Source: Fredinandcohnia onubensis (GTDB lineage: Bacteria; Bacillota; Bacilli; Bacillales; Bacillaceae_L). From it: a DNA stretch of 64,000 bases. The position numbers were made by a program, and so were the translations under genes. The notes below the pieces were generated by a model that was given only the letters and a program-made list of their open reading frames with translations, was not told where the DNA came from and did not search any database. The stretch spans positions 273 through 64,272 of the forward strand of contig NZ_NSEA01000015.1 in assembly GCF_002734285.1 (NCBI RefSeq), written 5' to 3'. How positions within the stretch are numbered: position 1 is the first letter of the stretch; every line of letters begins with the position of its first letter. Below, one piece after another: positions 17,093 through 26,779 of this stretch.

Positions 17093-17225
17093 AACTTTAT
17101 TCAGGCGGGGTTTGAACCCCGACTGAATAAAGTTAAAAGCCTCCGGCGGATGCCACAGATTTTCAAAGGAAGCTATTCGAGCAGGCTCGAATAAAATCTG
17201 GGCGCAAATACGCCAAGGCGTATTT
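17093..17225. repeat. Multi-hairpin element between dctP and dctQ
   Basis: Three consecutive dyads fill this spacer. First, a near-perfect 42-bp palindrome (17093-17104 with 17123-17134, inner CGGGGTT/AACCCCG). Second, CAGATTT (17156-17162) with AAATCTG (17194-17200), enclosing TATTCGAG-CAGG-CTCGAATA. Third, AAATACGCC-AA-GGCGTATTT (17206-17225). Its GC content is well above the flanks. I believe it is a dispersed Bacillaceae repeat, but this is from memory and unverified. No coding potential seen. Confidence 0.7.
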
Positions 17226-17250
17226 GATTAGATAATAAGGGGAAATAAAG

Positions 17251-17727
17251 GTGATTAAAAAAATAGTAGACTTCATAAATGGATTTTTTAAATGGATACT
17301 GATCATTCTATTTTTTTTATTGGTCGTCGTTGTCTTCTTACAAGTTCTCTTCCGGTTCGTTCTTGAACAGCCCCTAGCATGGACAGAGGAATTAGGACGT
17401 TATTTACTCGTGTGGACGACGTTCCTTGGAGCAGGTTATGGAATGAGTGTAAAAGCACACCCTGGGGTTGAAATTCTCTATGACGCTTTCGGACCAACCG
17501 TAAAAAAAATACTAAATGTAGTTATTTCAATTCTTGTTATCTTTTTCTTTTGGCAGATTATCGTCCACAGTTTCGACTTTATCGGCCGAAGCATGATTCA
17601 GAAGTCTCCTGTTCTTCAAATACCGATGGGATATATCTATACAGTAATTCCGATATCAAGTGTTCTTTTTATTATCAATCTACTTTATGTCGTAATTACT
17701 GAATGGAAAAAGGAGGCGAAGAACTAA
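17251..17727 (+). CDS. dctQ: TRAP transporter small permease DctQ
   Basis: A 158-residue protein with four membrane helices. WTEELGRYLLVWTTFLGAGYG near residues 45-65 is the classical DctQ motif. Starts with GTG behind AAGGGGAAATAAAG. It forms the membrane complex with DctM and docks the DctP binding protein. Its TAA stop overlaps the dctM ATG, indicating translational coupling. Confidence 0.93.
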   Translation: MIKKIVDFINGFFKWILIILFFLLVVVVFLQVLFRFVLEQPLAWTEELGRYLLVWTTFLGAGYGMSVKAHPGVEILYDAFGPTVKKILNVVISILVIFFFWQIIVHSFDFIGRSMIQKSPVLQIPMGYIYTVIPISSVLFIINLLYVVITEWKKEAKN

Positions 17728-18995
17728 TGGCTTGGTTATTATTTGGGATATTAATCGTCCTTTTCTTCATTAATGTACCAATCGCAGTTGCTCTGGGACT
17801 CGCTTCTATGATTGTGCTCATGGTTCAAGATAATGTTCCATTAATGGTTGTTGTTCAAAAAATGTTTACATCAACAGACTCGTTTACATTGATGGCAGTT
17901 CCCTTCTTTATCCTTGCAGGTAAGTTAATGGAGGTTGGAGGGATTTCTAAAAGACTCGTAGATTTTGCAATGACGATCGTTGGAAGAATGCATGGTGGCT
18001 TAGCAATGGTTTCCGTTGTAACATGTATGTTCTTTGCAGCTATTTCAGGATCTGGTGCGGCAACAACAGCAGCAGTTGGAGCTATCATGATTCCAGCAAT
18101 GGTTCAAAAAGGCTATGATAAAAGCTTCTCTACTGCGATTCAAGCAGCAGGTGGAACAATCGGTGTTATGATTCCTCCAAGCGTACCAATGATCTTATTT
18201 GGTGTTATCGCTGGGGCATCAATCAGTGATTTATTCATCGCTGGAATCTTGCCTGGTATTTTTGTTGGTATTTCTTTAATTCTAGTTGCGTACTTTATTT
18301 CTAGAAAACGCGGGTACGGTAAAGAAGAAAAAAGTTCAGCTAAAGAGATTTTCACATCCTTTAACAGAGCCATTCTTGCGATTTTGATGCCGGTTATCAT
18401 TCTTGGCGGTATTTATGGTGGAGTGTTTACTCCAACCGAAGCCTCCGTTGTCGCTGTTGTTTATGGATTAATTGTTGGTCTGTTTATCTACAAGGAAATT
18501 AAGTGGAAGGACCTTCCTGAGGTTTTTATTCAATCAGCTGTTACATCGGCGGTTATTATGTTTATCATTTCATGTGCATCGATCTTTGGATTTATTTTAA
18601 CAAGGGAACAAATCCCACTGTCAATTACAAATGCGCTACTCGCAATCTCAGATAATCCAATTATTGTTTTAATTATCATTAACGTAATCCTATTAATTGT
18701 AGGTACATTCTTGGAAACATCTGCTGCGATTATCATCATGGCACCAATCTTGCTTCCAGTTACTACAGCTGTTGGCATTGACCCTGTTCACTTCGGGATC
18801 ATCATGGTTGTAAACCTTGCTATTGGTTTCATTACACCACCAGTTGGTATTAACCTATTCGTAGCGTCCAATATCGCAAACCTACGATTAGAAAAAATCG
18901 TTCGAGCAATTATTCCATTCTTGATTATACTAATTATCGACATCATCATAATTAGTTTCGTACCAGAATTGAGTTTGTTCTTCTTGGATAAATAA
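17727..18995 (+). CDS. dctM: TRAP transporter large permease DctM
   Basis: About 422 residues from the ATG at 17727 (AAAGGAGGCG upstream; stop of dctQ overlaps as TAATG). Twelve or so hydrophobic segments, with the family motifs FFILAGKLMEVGGISKRL, AAISGSGAATTAAVGAIMIP and GGTIGVMIPPSVPMILFG, and near the C-terminus GFITPPVGINLFVASNIA. This is the Na+-driven transport subunit of the DctPQM system. An inverted repeat terminator follows. Confidence 0.95.
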   Translation: MAWLLFGILIVLFFINVPIAVALGLASMIVLMVQDNVPLMVVVQKMFTSTDSFTLMAVPFFILAGKLMEVGGISKRLVDFAMTIVGRMHGGLAMVSVVTCMFFAAISGSGAATTAAVGAIMIPAMVQKGYDKSFSTAIQAAGGTIGVMIPPSVPMILFGVIAGASISDLFIAGILPGIFVGISLILVAYFISRKRGYGKEEKSSAKEIFTSFNRAILAILMPVIILGGIYGGVFTPTEASVVAVVYGLIVGLFIYKEIKWKDLPEVFIQSAVTSAVIMFIISCASIFGFILTREQIPLSITNALLAISDNPIIVLIIINVILLIVGTFLETSAAIIIMAPILLPVTTAVGIDPVHFGIIMVVNLAIGFITPPVGINLFVASNIANLRLEKIVRAIIPFLIILIIDIIIISFVPELSLFFLDK

Positions 18996-19003
18996 TAAAT
19001 TAA

Positions 19004-19030
19004 GGGTGTCCAGTTTGGACACCCTGTTAA
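19004..19030 (+). terminator. Terminator after dctM
   Basis: GGGTGTCC-AGTTT-GGACACCC (19004-19024) followed by a weakly T-rich tail. Confidence 0.75.
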
Positions 19031-19086
19031 TTTAGAGTAATTTTATAATAGAAAGTAGTAAAAGCAAACGAATAGAGTATGAAGTA

Positions 19087-20424
19087 TTATAGTACCACAG
19101 CGGCTATCGTTCCGAAAATAAGTAATGGTATATTAAAGTGAATAAATGTAGGCACACACGTATCCCAAATATGATCGTGTTGTCCGTCCGCATTCAGACC
19201 CGCTGTTGGTCCAAGAGTACTATCAGATGCAGGAGACCCAGCATCTCCAAGTGCGCCTGCGGTTCCGATAAGGGCTGCTGTTGCAAGCGGACTGAATCCC
19301 AGAGCAGCACATAAAGGTACAAATACAGCTGCAATAATTGGTACTGTACCAAATGAAGTTCCTATCCCCATCGTGATGAAAAGTCCCACTAATAGCAACA
19401 TAAATGCTGCTATCATTTGACTACCTCCATCAAACCATGAACTTACTCCATTTACTAGTTGTTCTACTGAACCAGTTTCTTTTAATACCGTTGCATAGCC
19501 TGATGCAATAAGCATTACAAATGCAATTGCCCCCATCATATGCATTCCATCTTGAACTACTTTTTCTCCATCTTTTAATAATACAACACGTGAGATAAAC
19601 ATGATAGCAATACCCGCTATTGCCCCTGCAACCATTGAACCAAATATAAGTTGACATACAAATGCTGCAACAATTGCTAATAAGGTGAAAATATGTTTCT
19701 TTTCGAACTTGCTTTCCGATTGCTCTATAGTTGCTGCACTTTCTTCAGTTTTATGTTCTTCCTTCTCCACAATTACTGCATCCTTATAATTCCGTTGTTT
19801 TCTATAGCTAAATAAAATTGCGATAATGACACCAACAACCATACCTAATGCAGGTATTAACATTGCTATAGGTATTTGTCCTACAGAAATTGGCATACCA
19901 TTATTCGTCATTTCAGTTGCTATTATACCGTGAAAAATAAGCCCATATCCTGCTGGAATAATTAAATAATTAAATTTCAATCCAAATGTTAATGCAGATG
20001 CTACAGCACGACGGTCAATCTTAAGTCGATTAAATAGAATCAAAAGAGGTGGAATTAAAATTGGAATAAATGCTATGTGTACAGGAATTAAATTACCTGA
20101 GATGTTAGTTAAACCGGCAATTAAGAACAACAGCAACAGTGTTTTTCCTTTAATCTTGGTAAGAATTAACTTTACCAACTTTTCCAATATACCTGAAAGC
20201 GCTATCATTACAGCGAATACTCCAAGTAAAATATAACTAAGCGCCGTCTCGGATTGTCCGCCCATACCTCCAATCAGTGTACTAACCGTTTCAGTTATTG
20301 AGAGTTTTCCCAATAACCCAGCAACAATTGCAGAAATGATTAAAGCAAAAATAACATGGACTCTGAATAGACATAAAACTGCTAATACTAAAACGGAAAC
20401 AACAACAGGATTTAAGAGAATCAT
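19087..20424 (-). CDS. YuiF-type Na+/H+ antiporter-family transporter, probable histidine uptake
   Basis: About 445 residues, roughly ten membrane helices, with the Na_H_antiport family pattern: LLLFLIAGLTNISGNLIPVHIAFIP near residues 95-120, and LGDAGSPASDSTLGPTAGLN near residues 400-420. A charged loop (KEEHKTEESAA) splits two halves. The start is the ATG at 20424 with AAAGGTGG eight bases upstream. It is the last gene of the hut cluster. Relatives of this family found next to hut genes are suspected histidine or amino acid carriers, so histidine uptake is the likely job, inferred from position. Confidence 0.7.
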   Translation of the reverse strand: MILLNPVVVSVLVLAVLCLFRVHVIFALIISAIVAGLLGKLSITETVSTLIGGMGGQSETALSYILLGVFAVMIALSGILEKLVKLILTKIKGKTLLLLFLIAGLTNISGNLIPVHIAFIPILIPPLLILFNRLKIDRRAVASALTFGLKFNYLIIPAGYGLIFHGIIATEMTNNGMPISVGQIPIAMLIPALGMVVGVIIAILFSYRKQRNYKDAVIVEKEEHKTEESAATIEQSESKFEKKHIFTLLAIVAAFVCQLIFGSMVAGAIAGIAIMFISRVVLLKDGEKVVQDGMHMMGAIAFVMLIASGYATVLKETGSVEQLVNGVSSWFDGGSQMIAAFMLLLVGLFITMGIGTSFGTVPIIAAVFVPLCAALGFSPLATAALIGTAGALGDAGSPASDSTLGPTAGLNADGQHDHIWDTCVPTFIHFNIPLLIFGTIAAVVL

Positions 20425-20535
20425 ATATTCACCCACCTTTTAGTTTTAAAAACTAAACCCTCCTCTTAAGTGAAGTATTTCAGGTTGAGTTTGAAGGGGG
20501 AAGTATGGAAAATCCCATACTTCATTCATAAAAAC

Positions 20536-22041
20536 CTACTGAAAACTCTGGTCCGTTAAAATAAATGTAGCCAGTTCTTGAATTTGGTCTGAAATGTCAC
20601 GGTCACTTTCAAGTGGCGGACAAATCTGACGGATCTTCTCAAGGTATTCTTTAGTTGTAGGAGCTAATTGATCTTCAACCTTTTGTAAATATATAGCTTG
20701 GGAAGCACAAATCATTTCAATTGCGATGACCCTAGCTGAATTATGAATCATTTCACGTGCCTGTCTTGAACCAATTGTACCCATGCTGACGTGGTCTTCT
20801 TGGTTTGCAGATGTAGGAATTGAATCAACACTAGAAGGGTGTGCTAAAACTTTATTTTCAGATACTAGGGCTGCTGCGGCATATTGAGCTACCATCAATC
20901 CACATTCTAAACCTGGATCATTTGCTAGAAACGGAGAGATACCACTTAATTGTGGATTTACAAGTCTCTCTATTCTTCGTTCAGCTATGTTTGCCCACTC
21001 AGCTGCTGCAATCTTCAAGTGATCCATTGCTAATGCAATCGGCTGTCCATGAAAATGACCACCTGAAAGAACTCTGCCATCCTCAAGTACGATTGGATTA
21101 TCAGTGGTTGAGTTAAATTCTATCGCAAGGACTTGATCAACATGTTTAAATGTTTGCCACGATGCCCCATGTACCTGTGGAATACAACGGATAGAGTAGG
21201 CATCTTGCATTCTAATTTCTCCCTGAACGGTAGTACGCTTACTCCCCTCTAGCCATGAACGTATCCTAGAAGCTACGTTTTCAAGTTCTGGATGAGGACG
21301 AACTGCTATTAGAGCAGGATCAAAAGCTGAAATAACCCCTTGTAAAGCTTCAATCGTTAAGCATGCTGACATATCTGCAGCCATACCTAAACGTTCTGCT
21401 TCATTAAGAGCAATTGCTCCAACACCAGTCATCACCTGGGTCCCATTAATTAAAGCAAGACCTTCCTTAGCCTGAAGTCTAACAGGTTCTAGGCCAGCCA
21501 TTTTTAATGCTTCTGCACCCGGATACACTTTTCCCTCATATTCAGCTTTTCCTTCTCCGATTAACACGATTGCCATATGTGCTAATGGAGCCAGATCTCC
21601 ACTTGCACCAACTGAACCTTTACAAGGTATAACTGGGTGAACACCTTTGTTTATCATGTTGATTAATAAATTTAATGTATCCACCCTTATTCCTGAAAAT
21701 CCCTTAATTAATGCATTTGAACGCAAGGTCATAATTGCTCTTACCACTTCTGTAGGTAAAGGTTCACCAACACCTACTGCATCTGCACGCAGAAGATTCA
21801 ATTGTAATTTTTCAATATCACTCTTCTTAATTTCAATATCACTTAGTTTACCGAACCCTGTGTTTACTCCATATATAACCTTACCGTCATTAATCTGTTT
21901 TTCAATTCGAGAGCGACTTGCTATTACTTTTTCTAAGCTCTTTTCTGCAATTTCAACCTTAGCATTTCTATTAGCAATCTGTTCAATTTCTGTACGACCT
22001 AAGGTTTCCCCATCTAAGTAAATTACGTGATCTAATGACAT
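20536..22041 (-). CDS. hutH: Histidine ammonia-lyase
   Basis: A 501-residue enzyme that removes ammonia from L-histidine to give urocanate, the first step of histidine degradation. The Ala146-Ser147-Gly148 triad in GSVGASGDLAPLAH cyclises to the MIO prosthetic group. YGVNTGFGKL near residues 57-66 and the C-terminal QEDHVSMG are family signatures. Length is typical. The ATG follows GGGGGGAG. It is downstream of the hutU-hutI-M20 genes, separated by 323 bp that contain a perfect 12-bp dyad. Confidence 0.97.
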   Translation of the reverse strand: MSLDHVIYLDGETLGRTEIEQIANRNAKVEIAEKSLEKVIASRSRIEKQINDGKVIYGVNTGFGKLSDIEIKKSDIEKLQLNLLRADAVGVGEPLPTEVVRAIMTLRSNALIKGFSGIRVDTLNLLINMINKGVHPVIPCKGSVGASGDLAPLAHMAIVLIGEGKAEYEGKVYPGAEALKMAGLEPVRLQAKEGLALINGTQVMTGVGAIALNEAERLGMAADMSACLTIEALQGVISAFDPALIAVRPHPELENVASRIRSWLEGSKRTTVQGEIRMQDAYSIRCIPQVHGASWQTFKHVDQVLAIEFNSTTDNPIVLEDGRVLSGGHFHGQPIALAMDHLKIAAAEWANIAERRIERLVNPQLSGISPFLANDPGLECGLMVAQYAAAALVSENKVLAHPSSVDSIPTSANQEDHVSMGTIGSRQAREMIHNSARVIAIEMICASQAIYLQKVEDQLAPTTKEYLEKIRQICPPLESDRDISDQIQELATFILTDQSFQ

Positions 22042-22204
22042 TTATGTCTCCCCCCTCAAGCTAGTAATAGACTTAATATAAGTACGAATGCGAATTTTAG
22101 ATATATCATATCCTTTGGTTAAAATAGACTCTACCTTTAACTAACAGATACATATATCCAATTTTCATACTTTTCAATTATAACAGATAACTCTTGGTAG
22201 AGGC

Positions 22205-22243
22205 CTAGGATTTTGGCTAATTTTAAACAAACCAAAATCCTAG
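22205..22243. repeat. Perfect 12-bp inverted repeat upstream of hutH
   Basis: CTAGGATTTTGG (22205-22216) and CCAAAATCCTAG (22232-22243) with a 15-nt loop. No T tract follows on the minus strand, so it is not a normal terminator there; on the plus strand only TTTATA follows. It is the main structure in the 22042-22364 gap between the M20 gene and hutH, and could be a transcript-stabilising or regulatory hairpin. No HutP-type leader was recognised. Confidence 0.6.
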
Positions 22244-22364
22244 TTTATACTAGTAGTTGTTTGTTCGGGTTTGGAAGTTTGTGTGAATGACCATGTCTCT
22301 AATAAATTCTATTACCCTAATCCGTTATCAAAAAAATTAAAACTTGTGAACACACACCAAAGTT

Positions 22365-23528
22365 TTATTTGTGCGATTCATACCATTCTTTTATAAGAGC
22401 TGCAGCATATCTTCCACCATTCATTAGGTTTTCCACACTAATATGTTCTTGGAAAGTATGAAGATTCTTAAATCCGTTACCTAACGTTAGACATTCCAAT
22501 CCATTCTCGTTTAGAACATTTGTATCAGCGCCGCCAAGTGTTTGCGTTGTATATTTATTAACCCCAATTTCATCTGCTGCAACGAGAGCTGTTTTTGCGA
22601 TTTCATGTTCTAGTGGAATATTAAAACCTAGATATTTCTTTTCGAATTTTACCGATGCACTTCCTTTATGTTGTTCTGCTGCTATTTCAACAGCTTCCTT
22701 CATATGCTCCAACTGATTATCTAGTCCTTCTTTATCAAAACTTCGAACTTCTCCTATTAGTTCGACTTCACCTGGAATAATAGAAGACATCGTACCGCCC
22801 TTAATAACCCCAATATTAGCTAATACCTGGTCATTGACCTTACCAAGCTTCATATTTTTTAATGCATCTGCAGCAATAAGAAAAGCATTGATTCCATCTT
22901 CTGGATTTAAGCCGATATGAGAGTCCCTTCCTTTTATTTCACAGTAAATTCTACTGCTAAACGGGCCTTGCAAAATGATTTGACCAATATCACCTGTGCT
23001 ATCAAAAATAAAGCCTTTTTTACTTTTCACCAACGAATAATCCATATATTTTGCACCGACAAGTCCTGGTTGTTCATTTACTGTTAAAATCAACTCAATT
23101 GGGCCACATGGAGTACCCGTTTCCTGAATAACTCTTATCCCTTCAATGTAAGCTGCTAAAGCTGCACGGTCATCTGCCCCAAGAATGGTGGTTCCGTCGG
23201 AATAAATAACCCCATCTTTAATGATTGGCTTTAACCCTTCTGTCGGCAACACTGTATCCATATGTGTCGATAAAAATAGTGGCTCAGCATTTGGATCTGT
23301 ACCTTCCCACCAAGCAATTAAATTTCCGCAGTTTCCACCAAATTCTTTATGAGCTTCATCAAACTTTATTGAAAAACCTAATTCTTCTAGTAAGGGAATC
23401 AAAACTTCAGCCATTGGTTTTTCTTGCCCACTTGGAGCATTAATCTTTGCTAACTCTAGAAAACTATCTAATAAACGTTTTTCATTTATTTTGATTGCCG
23501 TTTTATTTCCACTTGCCAACGTCTTCAC
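22365..23528 (-). CDS. M20 family (PepT/YqjE-like) metallopeptidase in the hut operon
   Basis: A 387-residue protein of the tripeptidase-like M20 branch. Metal-site landmarks: LSTHMDTVLP near residue 90 (His, Asp), ILGADDRAAL near residue 117 (Asp), and a C-terminal HTFQEHISVENL. The catalytic Glu is E152, but the next residue, normally a metal-binding Glu (EE), is Q153 (VNEQPGLVGA). It sits 7 bp after hutI, where other bacteria often have hutG. It could free histidine from peptides or could act on formiminoglutamate; neither is shown. Starts with GTG (AAAGGG upstream) or the following TTG. Confidence 0.75.
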   Translation of the reverse strand: MKTLASGNKTAIKINEKRLLDSFLELAKINAPSGQEKPMAEVLIPLLEELGFSIKFDEAHKEFGGNCGNLIAWWEGTDPNAEPLFLSTHMDTVLPTEGLKPIIKDGVIYSDGTTILGADDRAALAAYIEGIRVIQETGTPCGPIELILTVNEQPGLVGAKYMDYSLVKSKKGFIFDSTGDIGQIILQGPFSSRIYCEIKGRDSHIGLNPEDGINAFLIAADALKNMKLGKVNDQVLANIGVIKGGTMSSIIPGEVELIGEVRSFDKEGLDNQLEHMKEAVEIAAEQHKGSASVKFEKKYLGFNIPLEHEIAKTALVAADEIGVNKYTTQTLGGADTNVLNENGLECLTLGNGFKNLHTFQEHISVENLMNGGRYAAALIKEWYESHK

Positions 23529-23535
23529 CCTTTCT

Positions 23536-24789
23536 TTAATACTTTCGACTTACGACAGTCTTTCCTCTTTTTATGACACGATCAACGACGTTACTTCCAA
23601 GACGATAAATTACATGTTCAAATGTTGGAATATCCCATATTTGAATATCTGCTAGTTTTCCTTTTTCAATGGATCCACGATCAATATCAAGTAATAACGA
23701 TTTGGCACCATTAATTGTAGCCGCGCGAATAGCTTCCTCTGGAGACATACCATATAATCTACTTGCGAGGACCATTACAAATTGCATGGACTCAGTCCAG
23801 TTACCCGGATTTAAATTCGTAGCTAATGCCACTGTTAAACCAGAATCTATCATCGTTCTTGCATCAAAAGGGCGTTTATGAGCAACTGCAAAATCCAATG
23901 TTGGCATAAGAACACCAATTACGCCGGCTTCCGCCATTTTTTTCATTACATGGGGTGGCGTGTAATTAAGGTGATCAGCTGAGACAACTTTCATTTCTGC
24001 GGCAAGATCTGACCCACCAATATAAGAATAGGCATCTGTATGAACTTTTGATTTGAGTCCAGCTTTTTCCCCAGCTTCAAGTAAACGGATCGTATCTTCC
24101 ACATCAAAATGAGAATCTTCTATCCAAACATCATGAAAAGTTGCGAGATTACGTCTTTGTACTTCAGGAATCATTTCTTCTATAATCAAGTCAATATACT
24201 GCTCTTTTGTCATATCGGTCGGCCATCCATGAGCGCCCAAAAATGTATTTACTATATCAATATCCGAGTTTGCATTCACTTCTGCGGCAACTTCTAAGAT
24301 TCTTAATTCATCTTCTGTACGTAAACCGTATCCACTTTTCACTTCAACTGTGGTCGTCCCCGCCTCAAGCATACGTCTTACTTTTTGTTCGGTAGATGCA
24401 TAGAGTTCTTCTACAGTTGCATTCCTCGTTTTATTGACAGAAACCATAACCCCGGTTTCGATTCCTCTCCGTTTCAACTCTGCTGGATCTGAAGTGGTCA
24501 TTTTTGCTGCATACTCTTTCACACGTGAACCACCAAATACGGTATGTGTATGACTATCAACGAATCCAGGGGCGACCACTTTACCTGTGGCATCAATTAT
24601 CTCTGCTTGCTCATAATTAATTTGTTGATTCACTTCTTCTTTTGTACCTACAGCAATAATTTTTTCTCCACGGACTGCGACCCAACCATTTATTATTATT
24701 CCAATCGAATCTGCTTCATCACCTGTACAGGTTAAAACTTCATTTGCGTTAATAATCACTAAGTCTGCTTTTTCTTTATGGTTTACCAA
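23536..24789 (-). CDS. hutI: Imidazolonepropionase
   Basis: A 417-residue amidohydrolase that opens imidazolone-5-propionate to N-formimino-L-glutamate, the third step of the Hut pathway. FVDSHTHTVFGGSR near residue 77 provides the HxH metal pair. Further ligands fall in NTFLGAHGWP, KVHTDAY and VSADHL, and in ATNLNPGNWTESM near residue 325. Start is TTG behind AGGAGGTAAAACGA. Follows hutU by 90 bp and is followed after 7 bp by the M20 gene. Confidence 0.96.
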   Translation of the reverse strand: MVNHKEKADLVIINANEVLTCTGDEADSIGIIINGWVAVRGEKIIAVGTKEEVNQQINYEQAEIIDATGKVVAPGFVDSHTHTVFGGSRVKEYAAKMTTSDPAELKRRGIETGVMVSVNKTRNATVEELYASTEQKVRRMLEAGTTTVEVKSGYGLRTEDELRILEVAAEVNANSDIDIVNTFLGAHGWPTDMTKEQYIDLIIEEMIPEVQRRNLATFHDVWIEDSHFDVEDTIRLLEAGEKAGLKSKVHTDAYSYIGGSDLAAEMKVVSADHLNYTPPHVMKKMAEAGVIGVLMPTLDFAVAHKRPFDARTMIDSGLTVALATNLNPGNWTESMQFVMVLASRLYGMSPEEAIRAATINGAKSLLLDIDRGSIEKGKLADIQIWDIPTFEHVIYRLGSNVVDRVIKRGKTVVSRKY

Positions 24790-24879
24790 TCGTTTTACCT
24801 CCTGTACGAAAAATACAATAATCTATTAAAAGGAAAGGGGATATGCAATCATTGCTAACCCCCTTCTTTTTGCAATATA

Positions 24880-26607
24880 TTATTTATCTAAATCGTCTGG
24901 ACCAAATGTTGCTGTCGGTGTCCACCAAAGTGGGACTTTAATGCTTTCATTAGTAAGCTTACCTTTACCATTAGCAACATCTTTCGCACTCTGATAACCA
25001 GCTTGTGCATGACGAATGACACCAATACCAGAGTCTACTGTCATACAAACTTCTAGACGCATATCAGCCTCATCAGTTCCATCAGCGATCATTGTAACCC
25101 CTGTATGAACAGCTTCACCCATCGAGTAGTTTGCTTGTAATGCGATCAGATCACACATACCTACAGCATTAAGTAGTCCATTTAGTACAGGCCAGTCAGA
25201 GATTAAGTCTCCGCCATCAGGCATATTTTCAGATTCAAATGTTGGGTTAACGATTGAACCTGAGTCAAGGTTGTCACGAGAGAATGCAACAGGTCCTTTT
25301 AACTCGCCACTCTTAACCATTCTATTAACTTCAAGGGCAAATTCTTTACGTTGTCCGAATCCTAAGTAGCAAATACGAGCTGGTAAACCTTCAATTGGAA
25401 TATGCTCTTTCGCTAAGTTAATCCATCTTGTCACAAGTAAATCATCTTTGAATTTTTCAAGTACCATATTGTCAATCTTCTCTAAATCTGTTGGATCACC
25501 AGACATACAAATCCAGCGGAAAGGTCCGCGGCCTTCACAGAAGAGTGGACGAATGTATTCTGCAACGAATCCTGGGATTTTCATTGCTTCTTCTTCAGGC
25601 ATACCACCATCACGACACTCTTTACGCAGGCTAGTTCCATATTCGAAAGCGTGAACCCCATCATCAAAGAATTTGTTTGTAACGCGTAGTTCACGAATCA
25701 TCGTTTCTTGTGCCTTTTTTAAGTAAAGCTGTCTATCAGTCTTTCTTAATTCTTCAGCTTCTTGGACTGTATATCCAGAAGGTAAATATGAAATTGGATC
25801 ATGTGCTGGAGTCATTGAAGTAAGAATGTCTGGTTTGAATCCCTTTTCATAAGCTTCTTCAAAAATATCAGCCGAATTTCCTACAACTGCAATTCCAATC
25901 GAAGTTCCTTCTGTTGCATGTTTTTCGGCTAAAGCAATAGCCTCGTCAAGGTTGTCAGCTAAGACATCAATATAACCAACTTCCATACGACGTTTAATAA
26001 TTTCAATATTTGAATCTGCTAGAATTGCAACACCACCGTGCATTGCCATTGCTCTTGTTTGGTTACCTCCCATACCTCCAGCGCCAGCTGTTAGCATGAT
26101 TTTCCCAACAAGTGAATCATTGTAATGTTTACGTGCAATTGCTGAAAGTGTTTCGAAAGTACCTTGGATAACTCCTTGCGTACCAATGTATTCCCAAGGT
26201 GCAGCAGTATATTGCGCGAAGATTGTTAAGTTTTTATCTTGTAGTTCATAGAATGTTTCCCATGAAGGTTTCATAATATTTGTTGTCGCCATAACTACGA
26301 CTGGTGCGTATCTATGAGTTTTAAATACAGCTACAGGCATTCCTGACTGTACTACTAACGTTTCATCATCCTCCAATTCTTTTAAGGATTTAACAATAGC
26401 ATGGTAGGATTCCCAGTTACGTGCAGCTTTACCAATTCCACCGTAAACAACAAGCTCTTCGGGTTTCTCAGCATTTTCCATGTTGTTTTCAAGCATTCTA
26501 AGAATTGTTTCTTGTCTCCATCCTTTACAGCGTAAAGTATCTCCCCTTTGCGCCTTTACAGAATAAAGAATTTCTGGTTTTTCCTTAATATTTTGCTCGA
26601 TCATCAT
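24880..26607 (-). CDS. hutU: Urocanate hydratase
   Basis: A 575-residue cytosolic enzyme that hydrates urocanate to imidazolonepropionate using tightly bound NAD+. AGAGGMGGNQTRAMAMHGG near residues 170-188 is the dinucleotide-binding loop, and the region with YLGFGQRKEFALEVN near residue 420 is family-typical. The protein is about 20 residues longer than usual owing to its N-terminus. ATG behind AAAGGAGG. It is the first gene of the hut operon, divergent from the LysR gene; its leader contains a 13/14 cre match. Confidence 0.97.
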   Translation of the reverse strand: MMIEQNIKEKPEILYSVKAQRGDTLRCKGWRQETILRMLENNMENAEKPEELVVYGGIGKAARNWESYHAIVKSLKELEDDETLVVQSGMPVAVFKTHRYAPVVVMATTNIMKPSWETFYELQDKNLTIFAQYTAAPWEYIGTQGVIQGTFETLSAIARKHYNDSLVGKIMLTAGAGGMGGNQTRAMAMHGGVAILADSNIEIIKRRMEVGYIDVLADNLDEAIALAEKHATEGTSIGIAVVGNSADIFEEAYEKGFKPDILTSMTPAHDPISYLPSGYTVQEAEELRKTDRQLYLKKAQETMIRELRVTNKFFDDGVHAFEYGTSLRKECRDGGMPEEEAMKIPGFVAEYIRPLFCEGRGPFRWICMSGDPTDLEKIDNMVLEKFKDDLLVTRWINLAKEHIPIEGLPARICYLGFGQRKEFALEVNRMVKSGELKGPVAFSRDNLDSGSIVNPTFESENMPDGGDLISDWPVLNGLLNAVGMCDLIALQANYSMGEAVHTGVTMIADGTDEADMRLEVCMTVDSGIGVIRHAQAGYQSAKDVANGKGKLTNESIKVPLWWTPTATFGPDDLDK

Positions 26608-26661
26608 AAAATCCTCCTTTTAAATTGTAAGTAATTTTTTAAAATGATAGAAAAGATTAAG

Positions 26662-26675
26662 TGTATCCGTTTTCA
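26662..26675 (+). promoter_or_regulatory. cre site in the hutU leader
   Basis: TGTATCCGTTTTCA matches TGWNANCGNTNWCA at 13 of 14 positions. It lies 55-68 bp upstream of the hutU start and downstream of the inferred hutU promoter, a position from which CcpA would block elongation. Carbon catabolite repression of hut is known in B. subtilis. Confidence 0.65.
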
Positions 26676-26779
26676 AAATTTCTAGATGACAATAAATCTA
26701 TCTATCTCAGTAAATAATAAAATTAGTTTTCATTATTTACCGAATTGTATTACTATAATTAATATTCTAATTGGTTTAT

